Below are positions 21,920 through 35,185 of a DNA stretch of 64,000 nt, piece after piece; the stretch's first letter is position 1, and each line of letters begins with the position of its first letter. The translations under genes were made by a program, and so were the position numbers. Where the stretch lies: contig CM119269.1 of NCBI GenBank assembly GCA_051294375.1, positions 12,990,790-13,054,789 on the forward strand, in the 5' to 3' direction. A model generated the notes under the pieces. That model was not told the origin of the DNA. It saw only the letters and a program-made list of their open reading frames with translations, and searched no databases. This DNA comes from Paraspadella gotoi. Taxonomy: Eukaryota; Chaetognatha.

Positions 21920-24900
21920 ATGAGTGGCGTTGGCCTGGCGGTAATCACTGCCGCCCTAACCCCAACTTTGCCTGGTCGTCTTCGGCCTTTTTTCAACGCA
22001 GTCGCCGTCGAATGCTCCGCCCTCTATCTTCACTTGACACCGGCGGTCGGCAGCGCCGCCTACGTTGACGCCCCTTTGGCACCGGGATTCCGGTTGGCGA
22101 CGCTTCCGGTGGACGATTTAGCACGTCGCGTCATCGGAGGAATTTACGGAGACGCTATTCGGGTGGCGCCTATGGTTGACGTCAGGTGACATGAGGCATA
22201 AGTCTCTGATCGCACCCATCAACTCTTCATATCTTATTCTCCCAACAGAATCATACTATCGAACTTCGGCAAAGATCCTCTCTGGCGTCCCGCCCCTCAT
22301 CGCCTGTCTCGCCGATTGACCCACATATTCACAGATCATGACGACTCGTCGCTCGTCGCCACTTACGTCCATGGCTACTTTTCTAGTCTCCACTCCGATA
22401 AGGACCACCTTCATGTCAGGGATTTGGTCATAGATCCAGACAAGACGACGTCGCAGGCTCCCGCGAACCCCGTTCCAACTTTTGATCACGTCGTTCTTGG
22501 CGGAACTTTTGATCGACTTCACGCTGGACATAAAATGCTATTAAGTACATCTGCACTCGTCGCGAATAAGGTCGGAATAATCGATGTAATATTGTTTCGA
22601 TTTCGAGTGACTTACGAGGTTATGAATGACTTACCTTATATAATATTCGCGTTTATCTATTACATTTTTTCTTATGTATTCCGGCAGAGCGTCACAGTTG
22701 GAGTAACAGATGGAGAGATGAACCGAAAGAAAACGCTTTCCGAACTCCTCGAACCCACGAAACATCGGGTGGAGACGATTCGCGATTTCTTGCTCGAGTC
22801 GAAACCAAATTTGGAGGTGATAGCCGTTCCCATCCTCGACGCCTTCGGTCCTTCAATCGTCGACGAGCGACTTCAAGGAATCGTCGTTTCTCAGGTTTAC
22901 ATACAGGGGTGGGACCCTATATAGAGACAAGGCTTAACGTCCTGCCCTGTCTGAATGATTTTAGATACAATAATATTATAAGTGGCAAAAGTTTTTTCTG
23001 GCTTTTTACTTCCATATACAATTAAAAAAAATAAATTTTTAAGCAACTACAAGGCGTTGTGAATGTTTTCAAAACATTTAGTCGTTTTTATGCGCGCGCA
23101 TTGCATTGCATACGATAAAAGCCTGATTTTAAGCTTTTCAACACTATCAAAATTTTTTTTCTGGTAAGTAAAACAAAATTTTATGAGGATTACAACAAAT
23201 ATGCTTAAATTGTCAAATACATCATGTATTTCTTACCTTTTTGACGCTTTTATTATGCATTCAGAAAGCTTACATGATTCATTTAATTACCTGACAATAT
23301 TGTTAATAAACTTTTTGATAAAAGTAAGTTTTAATAAAAATTAAACGATAACAGAAACGTACCCAAACCTTACCTGCTTATTTAAAAATTTTTTAAACCA
23401 AAATACCATGTACACTAAGGCGTAGTGAAAGTTACATACGAAAATTATAAAAGTCAATTTTGAACAACATACCATCAGTGAACATTAATTTATAAAAAAA
23501 ATTAATTTTATGTTTTTTAATTTTCGCAGTAGGCTATATTTATATATAGTACTATTCTTATAAAATCAAAAAATTTTAAAATAAGCTTATCTTAATTTTG
23601 ATTGCAGATTTGAATTCCTCGTCAAAAGTTGATAAAAGAAAATATAAATCATTTTTAAAAATTCTTTCATTAAGTGAGTTAAAAATTAAAAAACTATATT
23701 TAATATATAAAAAGTTAATTTTCAGTTTAAAATATAGCTTTTTCTAATTTTTGACCTACTTAATGAAGGAATTTTTCAAAAAGAGTTATATTTCTTTTTA
23801 TCAACTTTTTATGACGAATCCAAATCTTCAAAAAAATCTTTAAAAAAACTGTTTTGAAATTTTAACATTTATTGGTTTAGTACTAGTATAAATATGGCCT
23901 ACTGCGTGAATTGTAAAATTTATTATAAATTTTTTTATTACATAAATGTTTATTAGTATAATGTTGTTCGTTCCTCATTTTTAGAATTTTAATTAAAGTT
24001 AAATTTAGAAATTTTACTACGCCTTAGTGAGGACAGTTATTAAATGTTTTGTTTACGTTTTATCGAAACAAACAAATTTCCTTTATTATGTCTCCTCTCT
24101 CTTTTTTCTTTTAATTATATGTAGCTCTCTCTCTCTCTTTTCCCCAGGCTGATTCATCGATATCGGGGAAATAAACGAGTCTGCAGCTGGCTCTGCAGGG
24201 GCTTTCTTTCTTTTTCTCTCTTTTCTCCTGCTGCTTCTGCTGCTGCCGCCTTTTGATTTATTTCTTTTTTTCTGGCTGCCGCTGCTGATTCGTCCGAAAA
24301 CGATTTGGCTTCTCTCTCTCTCTCTTTCTATCTCTCTTTCTCCCTCTCTCTCTTTCTTTCTTTTTTTTTCTCACTGCTGATCAGTTTATTTGACAATAAA
24401 AAAGTTGTTTTTTTTCAGAAACTTTAATTTTCCTCCGTACTTTATTATTTTTTTGATTTATATATAAAACATAGTTTTCCTTTATAAAATTTGATTTTTT
24501 GAGTGTCAAAGTTTGTCATGAGTTCATATTTTTTTTATACAATTGCGACGATTTTTAACTTTGTCTCGATATAGGGTCCCACCCCTGTAAAATAGGAAAA
24601 TAATTTTATTGACTAATAAAAATGACTTAGAAATTAAGTCGAAATATATGGCAAAAAATTTAAATTTTTTTGTTTCTTATGCACAGTTTCTCCATAGTGA
24701 AAATAAGTATTTAAATAAGAAAATAATACTTTTAAGAAACCCGAATCAAGTAATCTAAACTGCTACAATACGCAAAGTTTGAAAAACACAATCTCATTTG
24801 AAATTAATCACAGGAGACTTCGAGTGGAGGCGACGCCGTAAATTTAAAGCGTAAAGAGGCTGGCCTCTCTATATTAGAAATAGTCACTGTGCCTTTGCTC

Positions 24901-26813
24901 GAGGAGAATGACTTTGAAGATGGCGTCCGTGAGATCACTCATGAGGACAAGATGAGCAGCACCGCCAAGAGGATTGCCGCTCTGGGTAATTTTAAAGCTT
25001 TTATTCTAGCCTCGCTGATATTTATTTCTTAATTATCTATCTTTAGTATGACTTGTCAGTCAGTCTTACGTGTATTTAAAACTCTTATTTACAATACTAT
25101 GAATCTCACCGTTGGCTTTAGGGGCTTCCGACCCTCAGGGGCACCGCCTGCCACTGGCACGGTTACCCTAGGACGGTCCCGCTTTGCCAACGCAGTGGAA
25201 GTCGTTAGGACTCTGGAATATGGATGGAACGTAACACTTGGGATGGTGCGTTCCTTCTCTGAGCATTGGCTGAATGTAGCTTGATGTAAGGCGGTGTGAA
25301 TTTACCACCACAACATATAATTTTTGATTCGTTATATCAATAGGTTTTTAATAACATAATGACCTAATTGAAACTGATAAATTGTAATTTTCTATACTTT
25401 GTACATTGTACAATGTACAGTAAGGCGTAGTGAAAGTTACATACGAAAATTCTAAAAATCAATTATGAATAACATACCATCAGTGAACATTAATTTGTAA
25501 AAAAAATTAATTATATGTTTTTTAATTTTTGCAGTAGGCTATATTTATATATAGTACTATCCTTATAAAATCGAAAAATTTTAAAATAGTCTTATCTTAA
25601 TTTTGATTGCAGATGTGAATTCCTCGTCAAAAGTTAATAAAAGAAAATATAAATCATTTTTAAAAATTCTTTCATTAAGTAGGTTAAAAATTAAAAAAAC
25701 TATATTTAATATATAAAAAAATAATTTTCAGCTTAAAATATAGCTTTTTTTAATTTTTGACCTACTTAATGAAAGAATTTTTCAAAAAGAGTTATATTTC
25801 TTTTTATCAACTTTTTATGACGAATCCAAATCTTCAAAAAAATCTTTAAAAAAACTGTTTTGAAATTTTAACATTTATTGGTTTAGTACTAGTATAAATA
25901 TGGCCTACTGCGTGAATTATAAAATTTATTATAAATTTTTTTATTACATAAATGTTTATTAGTATAATATTGTTCGTTCCTTATTTTTAGAATTTTAATT
26001 AAAGTTAAATTTAGAAATTTTACTACGCCTTAATGTACAGGCACTTTGTTACGATCTCCGAAACGGCGAACTCCGAACAATTTCAAACCGGCCTACGTGA
26101 TCGGGCTGACTGGAGGGATCGCGAGTGGAAAGACGGGAGTTGCTCGAAGACTAGAACGGTTTGGGGCCAAACGGATTGACTGCGACTTATTGGGTCACGC
26201 GGCTTACAAGAAGGTGGTAGGATCGTTTATGGTTTAGCTAAAGAATACTTACAATTTTATGATGGACTTTTTAATTTCTCGCCTATTTTTTCATTTTGAA
26301 TTTTTCATCTACAAACAGGGAACGCGTTGCTTCGATCAAGTTGTATCCCGTTTCGGCGTCGACGTCGTCGACTCCACATCCGGGGAGATCGATCGTCGCG
26401 CGCTAGGCGCCCGCGTCTTCGGCGACGCGTCTCGTCGCGCCGATCTCAACGCCATCGTGTGGCCGGCCATCCGTGAAGCGGTTGAGAAGGAGATTCGATC
26501 GGAAGAAGAACGAGAGAAAACTGGTCGTCGATCGGTGGTCGTCGTCGAGGCGGCCGTCCTTCTCGAGGCCTCGTGGAACGATCTCGTCGACGAGGTCTGG
26601 GTCTGCGTCGTTCCGCCTTCGGAAGCCGTCAAACGTGTCGTCGACCGCAACGGCCTCTCCGAAGCTGACGCCCGTTCGCGCGTCGAGGCGCAACTGTCCA
26701 ACTTGGAACGCGTCGCCTCCGCCAACGTCGTCGTCTGCACGCTATGGGACCCGGCCGTGACGGAGCGTCAATGCGAGAAGGCGTGGAAACTGCTTCTCGA
26801 CCGGATTGACTGA
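21920..26813 (+). CDS. COASY: Bifunctional CoA synthase (PPAT + dephospho-CoA kinase)
   Basis: It catalyses the last two steps of CoA synthesis: 4'-phosphopantetheine adenylylation, then phosphorylation of dephospho-CoA. In animals the enzyme is mitochondrial or cytosolic. Six exons: 21920-22185, 22249-22570, 22688-22893, 24814-24985, 26041-26214 and 26319-26813. The first exon carries the poorly conserved N-terminal domain found in animal COASY. Exon 2 carries the nucleotidyltransferase core VVLGGTFDRLHAGHKMLL with the T/HxGH motif. Exon 3 adds SVTVGVTDGEM and the HRVETIRDFL helix. Exon 5 holds the kinase P-loop GLTGGIASGKTG and the IDCDLLGH motif; exon 6 holds VVEAAVLLEASW and the lid. The start MSGVGLAVI fits the family better than the other-frame ATG at 21886. 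Introns 3 and 4 are packed with mobile elements; the acceptor of exon 5 is a duplicated target site of one of them. Confidence 0.95.
23416..24026. mobile_element. Foldback MITE family A, copy nested in the hAT-like element
   Basis: A 611-bp element that starts TAAGGCGTAGTGAAAG and ends TTTTACTACGCCTTA. Its two roughly 300-bp halves are imperfect reverse complements. It is nearly identical to 25421-26032. Its flanks (ATGTACAC and GTGAGGAC) do not form a target duplication, so it may have arrived with the surrounding element or been rearranged. Confidence 0.85.
24027..24440. repeat. Dispersed repeat family E, copy 1
   Basis: It shares GGACAGTTATTAAAT, TTTTGTTTACGTTTTATC, CTGATTCATCG, CTGCAGCTGGCTCTGC, CTCCTGCTGCTTCTGCTG and GCTGATCAGTTTATT with 48551-49215. 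It is rich in CT tracts and CTG/GCTGCT triplets. No ORF. Confidence 0.7.
25060..25310. other. Unassigned GC-rich block in a COASY intron
   Basis: About 250 bp of clearly higher GC than the surrounding intron (GGGGCTTCCGACCCTCAGGG and onward). A short open frame is present, but it has no splice sites or family resemblance I can recognise. It is most likely a fragment of a repeat not otherwise sampled here. Confidence 0.35.
25413..26040. mobile_element. Foldback MITE family A, intact copy with 8-bp target duplication
   Basis: The 612-bp element (25421-26032) starts TAAGGCGTAGTG and ends ACTACGCCTTA. It is flanked on both sides by ATGTACAG (25413-25420 and 26033-26040). An 8-bp duplication suggests mobilisation by a hAT-type transposase. 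The right-hand ATGTACAG ends in the splice acceptor used by COASY exon 5 (26041), so the insertion duplicated the acceptor. The two halves of the element fold into a long imperfect hairpin. It has no ORF. Confidence 0.9.
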
Positions 26814-27332
26814 CTCTTGACTTTTTTTGTGGGGCGGGGGGGCTGAGGTGAATTTTCCGACTTGTGCGAATTATATTTTGTTTCCGTTATTGTTACGTTT
26901 TAATATTTAAAAACCTTTATTTAGCGACTGCATTACTAGTCTAATTCTACAAACATTTAGACTTAAGCGAAACTCAGTCGCTCAGACGAAATTTATCGTC
27001 TCTCTCTTCTACATCTTTCTTTCCCTCTCTTTCGCCTTTCCCCGCTCTGTCACCGACGCATCGCGCTTCAAAGCGCACGAAAAAAGCCAAATCGTTGATC
27101 CGGAAAAAGGAACGGAATGGGTTTGGGAAGATTTCGTCGACGACGCTTTTCAAAATTGAAACGATCTTGGGCTTCGTCCCTAGTGACGCCATCCTTCGGC
27201 CCTTGACGCCTTCGCTTCTTACGCAATGCGGCGGCGAGTCGTCGTCGTCGTCGTCTTCTTCGGAGGAGTATAACCGCCCCCCCTCCTCCCCCCTTTGTTT
27301 GATTTGTCCTCGTGTCTTCGTCAAATAACAAA
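26814..27332. other. Intergenic, COASY to PTEN
   Basis: Holds the COASY 3' UTR and the PTEN promoter/5' UTR. GC rises from about 27050. Opposite-strand open frames at 26974-27382 have simple composition and no family resemblance. No defined element is seen. Confidence 0.5.
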
Positions 27333-30465
<3,133 letters not shown>

Positions 30466-31814
30466 CCAGATACATTGTTAAATGAAATAATGAAAAAAAG
30501 CTGACACTTTCCTAGGTTCGAATTATTATTATTATTATGATATAGTTATTATTATATTATTATTGGTTTTCTTAGCTAAGAGAAAGAATTGTGCATATTA
30601 TTCTTAACATCGCTGTATGTCTTGGTTTTTCTTTCTATCTCGCGATATTTACTGTTCCTTTAATAATCCGCATGCGGTATTCAGATGTTTTTAAAGTCAT
30701 CTAAACAAAGGTGATTCAAGGAACATCTGTCAATGAAAAACAGGCGCTCTCATTAAAACACCCCACCCGTTTTTTTAATCAATAAATCTTTTATTCGTAT
30801 TGCCTTTTCCCGTTGTCTAGTAAGAAATACATTTTCTTTCTGTCTAACGTTTATCGAAAATTGATTCCAGGATTGGAGATTCGAAAGTTACCACCTGTTT
30901 CACACGAAATGACCTGCGTTGAGATACTACAAAAGGAACAATTATGAGGAAAAAAGGGTCATTAGGACCCGTTGATTACATTTTTGTCACTTGTTTCTCA
31001 ATGTTACTCGATAAAGAATAGCAAGATTATGTAATTGGTACCATGTAATTTGAGAAGGCCATGCTTTCTGAAAACTGCATCAACGGGTCGACGGATAGTT
31101 AAGATGGGAGAAAAAACAATTTTAAACATTTTACGGAAATTTACAAGCTTTAAAATAAATTTATTTTGAGATTGGGCAAAATTCTAGATTAATCTAGTTA
31201 ATTTTATCAATCAATCAACCCACTAAGTCCAAGTTAAGAAGAAGATTTAGCTAAATTAATATCTTTATAAAAATTATTTTTATTATTATTATTATTATTA
31301 TTCTATTACCTTAAGGGTTTAATATTATTATTTTACATTTGTAAATGTTCATGTTTATTTGTGGTTCAATTAATAGCTAAATAATTAAATTAGTAAACTA
31401 GCAATTATGATAATTTAATCATTAATTATTTAGCTATTAATTGAACCACAAATAAACATGAACATTTGCTAATGTAAAATAATAATATTAAACCTTTAAG
31501 GTAATATAATAAAAATTTATCAAAGCTTAATCAGAATACGACAATATGCAAATGAAATTGAGGAACTCAATCTCATTTCAGACAATTCACAAATTTATCT
31601 GCTACATGTTCCTAATACGATCTTGTTTGAAAATGGATGAATGTTGGATTAGAAAAATCGGAATAATTCTGTTGTCTTCTATTCTCTGATTTGACGACAA
31701 CTGCGACGAACGGATTATATTCAGTATTTCCAGTGTCGACGTCTTGCGCGTTCTTCTCATAAAAAAAAAAACTTTTTCTCGTCTCCATTTCGCCCCCTAC
31801 GTTTTTCACTCAAA
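30466..31814. other. Intergenic, PTEN to SET
   Basis: AT-rich, with ATT triplet runs near 30527 and 31280. The only structured part is the family B palindrome at 31306-31615. The SET 5' UTR presumably begins near 31700. Confidence 0.5.
31306..31615. mobile_element. Hairpin MITE family B, longest copy
   Basis: A near-perfect palindrome of about 200 bp (31306-31508) has ATTACCTTAAGGGTTTAAT on the left and ATTAAACCTTTAAGGTAAT on the right. Inner arms share GTTCATGTTTATTTGTGG and AATTAATAGCTAAATAATTA. It is followed by AATCAGAATACGACAATATG and the second hairpin GAAATTGAG/CTCAATCTCATTTC. Shorter copies of the second part occur at 16972, 33345, 47075, 56495 and 62400. Confidence 0.8.
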
Positions 31815-33752
31815 ATGCCCGAGAATCCCGCTGCTAAAACCCAACGCCTCGACGTCGTCGAGCTTGGTGAGGACCTTCAGAACGCCATCCAATCAATGGA
31901 CGAGATTCAGAACAACCTGGACGAACTGACGGAGAAGGTGAGGTCGCTAGTGGGATACCTACTACCTTTTCTGTCACAGCCTTCCTTAATTCGACCAGAT
32001 TAAAATATAACTATGCATGGTCTTTAACAAGTATGCTTTTGAAATTTTAAGATTTCACCTTTTAATTGGTTAAAATTAATTTTAACATTATCAGAAGTTG
32101 AACAGTCGTATTTTATTATGTTTAAATTTGTGGTATAAGCTGTTCTTTCATACTATGTGCTACAGGCGTCAATGGAAATTCTTGTGGTGGAGCAAAAGTA
32201 CAACAAACTTCGAAATCCCTACTACAAGAAACGCGCGACTATCATCTACAAGATTCCGTCCTTTTGGTCGACTGTTTTTGGCAATCACCCGCAGGTCAGA
32301 ATCGAGCGTGAGATGGGAAAACCAGAACGGCCGAGAGTGAAGACTTTACAGAAAGCTTCATATTAGAAAATCGGTTCCGCGCAAACTACTAGATCAAATT
32401 TTACAAGAAGGTAGACTTTGGCAATACAAATAGAACTATCGAGGGGAATTTTGATATTTAACCCCTGATAGGGGATACAGGGCCCTACGGTTGAACCCCC
32501 AGGGACCGAAAAACGCTCAAAATTGTTTAAACATATTTAGTCCAGTAGTTATTCACTAACAGATTCTCCTTTCGAAAAACGGCGTTTCATTTTCTAACAT
32601 GAAGTTTTCTGTAACCTCTTCCTCAATCTGACCCACAGGTATCCGCCGTGGTCAACGAGAGAGACGAGGAGGCCCTTCGCTTCCTTAAAACTTTGGAGGT
32701 GGAGGAATTCGAGGACATCAAGTCCGGCTACAAAATCTCTCTCGGCTTCGACGAAAATCCCTTCTTCTCCAACAAAGTACTCGTCAAAGAATTTCATCTC
32801 GGCGACGACCAAGAAGATTCCAAGAGCACGGAGATCAAGGTTTTCTCTATTATTATTTACATTTACTGTCTATTATTTATTATCGATTATTTCCTCTTTC
32901 GACAGTGGAAGCCCGGGAAAAGCCTCGTGGCCAAATCCGAAACCAAAGCGGGCATGAAACGCTCCAAGGACGAACTCCAGGGACCCAACTCTTTCTTCCA
33001 ATGGTTTTCCGATTCTCCCGAGGATGGAATTTGCGAAATAGGGGAATCGATCAAGGACGAGATATGGCCCAATCCGTTACAGGTCGGGCGAAGAGATTAA
33101 GGATTTGATGGGGAAGTTAAAAATAGATAAAACAAGAACGGTAATTCAAATGTGTTGCGCCGCAGTGATTGTTTTCTCGTGACATGATATGACATGACTA
33201 CAATAACTTTCTTAGCCCATTTATTTATGACATGCACTGGATCGGAATTGTCTTTTATTCTTTATAGTTTTAGGATTTCCTGAAGGCGACGCGAGCAGTC
33301 CCTTAGATTTGAGGTTTATTCTTGTCCTAACAAATGAGCAACCAATTATATGTAGCAGATTAATCTGTGAATTGTCTGAAATGAGATTGAGTTCCTCAAT
33401 CTCATTTGCATATTGTCGTATTCTGATTAAGCTTTAATAAATTTTTATTCTATTAATTATTAATTATTTATTCTTATTTTATTTTATTAGTTTTGAGCGT
33501 TTTTAACGTAAGTGGGACAGACCGACCGAAAAGTGACCTATAGACTCTATACTATACTCTATAGTATAGAGTTACTCCGCGAGTACTCGCGGCGCAACTG
33601 AAAACTTTTCTTTTTTGATTGGCCAGTTTTTTCTGAACGACATCAACGACTCCATGGATGACGAGGATTTCGAGGACGAAGGCGACGAAGACGAAGACGT
33701 GGGAGACGAAGACGATGGCGACGACGAGCAAGAGGAGGAAGCCGCTAAATAA
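31815..33752 (+). CDS. SET: SET / TAF-I beta, NAP-family histone chaperone
   Basis: SET binds histones, inhibits their acetylation and PP2A, and acts mainly in the nucleus. Five exons: 31815-31937, 32166-32294, 32639-32839, 32906-33082 and 33628-33752. The coiled-coil dimerisation helix is [22 protein letters not shown]. The earmuff core follows: [50 protein letters not shown] and [44 protein letters not shown] and [17 protein letters not shown] come next. It ends in the acidic tail ([19 protein letters not shown]) typical of SET. The start follows GTTTTTCACTCAAA ATG. About 250 residues, a normal length. Intron 4 contains a family C repeat with a family B element inside it. Confidence 0.95.
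33143..33600 (+). repeat. Dispersed repeat family C, copy 2, interrupted by a family B element
   Basis: 33143-33312 and 33491-33600 together match 3951-4215. The two parts are split after CAGTCCCTTAGATTT by about 180 bp that contain the family B hairpin (33345-33450). A separate palindrome, ACTCTATACTATACTCTATA followed by GTATAGAGT, lies near 33545-33573. It occupies SET intron 4. Confidence 0.7.
33345..33450 (+). repeat. Hairpin MITE family B, copy nested in family C
   Basis: TGTAGCAGATTAATCTGTGAATT is followed by the hairpin AAATGAGATTGAG/CTCAATCTCATTT and CATATTGTCGTATTCTGATT. Its absence from the equivalent place in family C copy 1 shows it inserted later. Confidence 0.7.
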
Positions 33753-34213
33753 GAGGAAGGAGAGGGCGTTGGAGGTTTTTTGCGAGACGCGAGTATGAAA
33801 TGACTCAAGGCGTCGGTCCAAGTGGGTCGGATGACCCGAAAATCGATCCAGTCTCCTCGTTTCCATCTATATTTTCCATTTCATTCATTCTGTCGTTACT
33901 CATTCCTTCTCGTCCCACGAATGACGCCGAACTGGAAAAAAATAACATTTTTTCTTGATTTTCGTTTAAATGTCGCGCTAAAAAATAAAATAGATTTTGC
34001 TCACACAAGTTCCCTTTTTTTTTCTTGTTCTCGTTGATTTTATCAAAATTTCTCGTTTTCAATGTTTCTCCATTTACCTAATCGAAATTTACTTTCGATT
34101 TTACCCTTTGTTAAAACTTCAATTCTCGATCATAAATAGGCCCCAAGTTTCTTCGTTTTTTTTTTCCGAAACGTATAACTTGTAACTTTTTTTTCTAGCT
34201 AGTTGATTCGAGT
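33753..34213. other. Intergenic, SET to COA4
   Basis: SET 3' UTR and COA4 5' region. AATAAA at 33984-33989 may be the SET polyadenylation signal. Nothing else seen. Confidence 0.5.
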
Positions 34214-35125
34214 ATGAGCGGCCATGGTCACGATTATTCTCGAAAAGAAAAAACCGATGACGAGGTCGACCCTGTGGAGGAGATGCTTAAAAAAACGGGT
34301 AGGTAACCCGGTCTCGCATCCGATGTCTCTTTACCAAAAAAAAAACACGCTACTTTATATAAGCTTTTAAAAAGCATTTTGTATATTTAAAATTTTAAAA
34401 AAATATAAATTAAAATTTAATAAAATTTTTAGAAAAATTAAACGCTTTCGGAGCAATATTTTTTTAAAATAAAATAAAATAGCAGACAGTTGGTATTATC
34501 AGTAAGCCGATGCACCATTGTAATTCGCGGTTTCTGAATAGAAGAAGCATAGAATAAGCTTCGGTAGGTAGGTTAATAGTCTGGCCAATGTTTGATGAGC
34601 GGTAGTTGACGTTGACAGTTTCAGTGATTCTTCAAGCATTTTAGTCCAACATGTTATGTATAACTGAGTAGTAAGATAGGGTCACTTGGAAATATCAGAA
34701 CGGAATATCAAAGCTTCCAATAGCGATAAAATGTAATCAAGTAAATATAATACAAGAACCAAAGAGCAATAGGAAATAAAATTGTAAAACAAAATGAGGC
34801 ATAAACTATAAGGTATATAATAAAGTAAAAGAACCAAATATAAATGTCGTGAATCATAAACGATCCTAAAGGAGAGAAGTCATGAACGTAACCGTAATAT
34901 CACAGTAAAGTTGCTCATGAGTGTAGTTCTATTTAATCTCAACCTTAATTGTCCATTTTGACTATTTACTATTTAGGGTGTTTGAACGAACACTACGCCG
35001 TCCAGGATTGCATGGGCGAGCTTCGCGACTGGCGCGCTTGTCAGACGCAAGTAACCCAATTTCGCGAGTGCATGTCCAAAGCGAAAAAGCGTGACGACGG
35101 CGCCGCGTCTCAGAGGCGTAAATGA
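34214..35125 (+). CDS. COA4: Cytochrome c oxidase assembly factor 4 (twin CX9C protein)
   Basis: COA4 is a small CHCH-domain protein of the mitochondrial intermembrane space needed for complex IV assembly. Two exons: 34214-34298 and 34977-35125. Exon 1 encodes MSGHGHDYSRKEKTDDEVDP followed by VEEMLKKTG, matching the family's polar lead-in (DPLDQLI..TG). Exon 2 holds the twin CX9C helices CLNEHYAVQDC and CQTQVTQFREC. The blocks HYAVQDCM and DWRACQTQV match COA4 better than other CHCH proteins. The tail is basic (KAKKRDDGAASQRRK). About 77 residues, normal length. The stop lies only 60 bases before the next gene's ATG, without an AATAAA between them. Confidence 0.85.
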
Positions 35126-35185
35126 ATTTTTCTCCGTCATTTGTTTCACTTTGCCACGAATCTAACCGCTTTATAAAAAAAAGCC
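35126..35185. other. 60-bp gap between COA4 and the CCDC171-like gene
   Basis: Only ATTTTTCTCCGTCATTTG-type AT-rich sequence lies here, ending AAAAAAAAGCC before ATG. There is no AATAAA and no room for a usual promoter plus 3' UTR, so the two transcripts must overlap or be joined. Confidence 0.6.

Larger units (their letters stand above)
22904..24587. mobile_element. Non-autonomous hAT-like DNA transposon
   Basis: The two ends are inverted repeats of about 27 bp: CAGGGGTGGGACCCTATATA plus GAGACAA at 22904, and the reverse complement TTGTCTCGATATAGGGTCCC plus ACCCCTG ending at 24587, with one mismatch. A CAGGGGTG terminus is typical of hAT elements. There is no transposase ORF. The interior holds a foldback MITE (23416-24026) and a family E repeat (24027-24440). 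No clear 8-bp target duplication is visible. It begins only ten bases after the donor of COASY exon 3 (22894). Confidence 0.65.
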
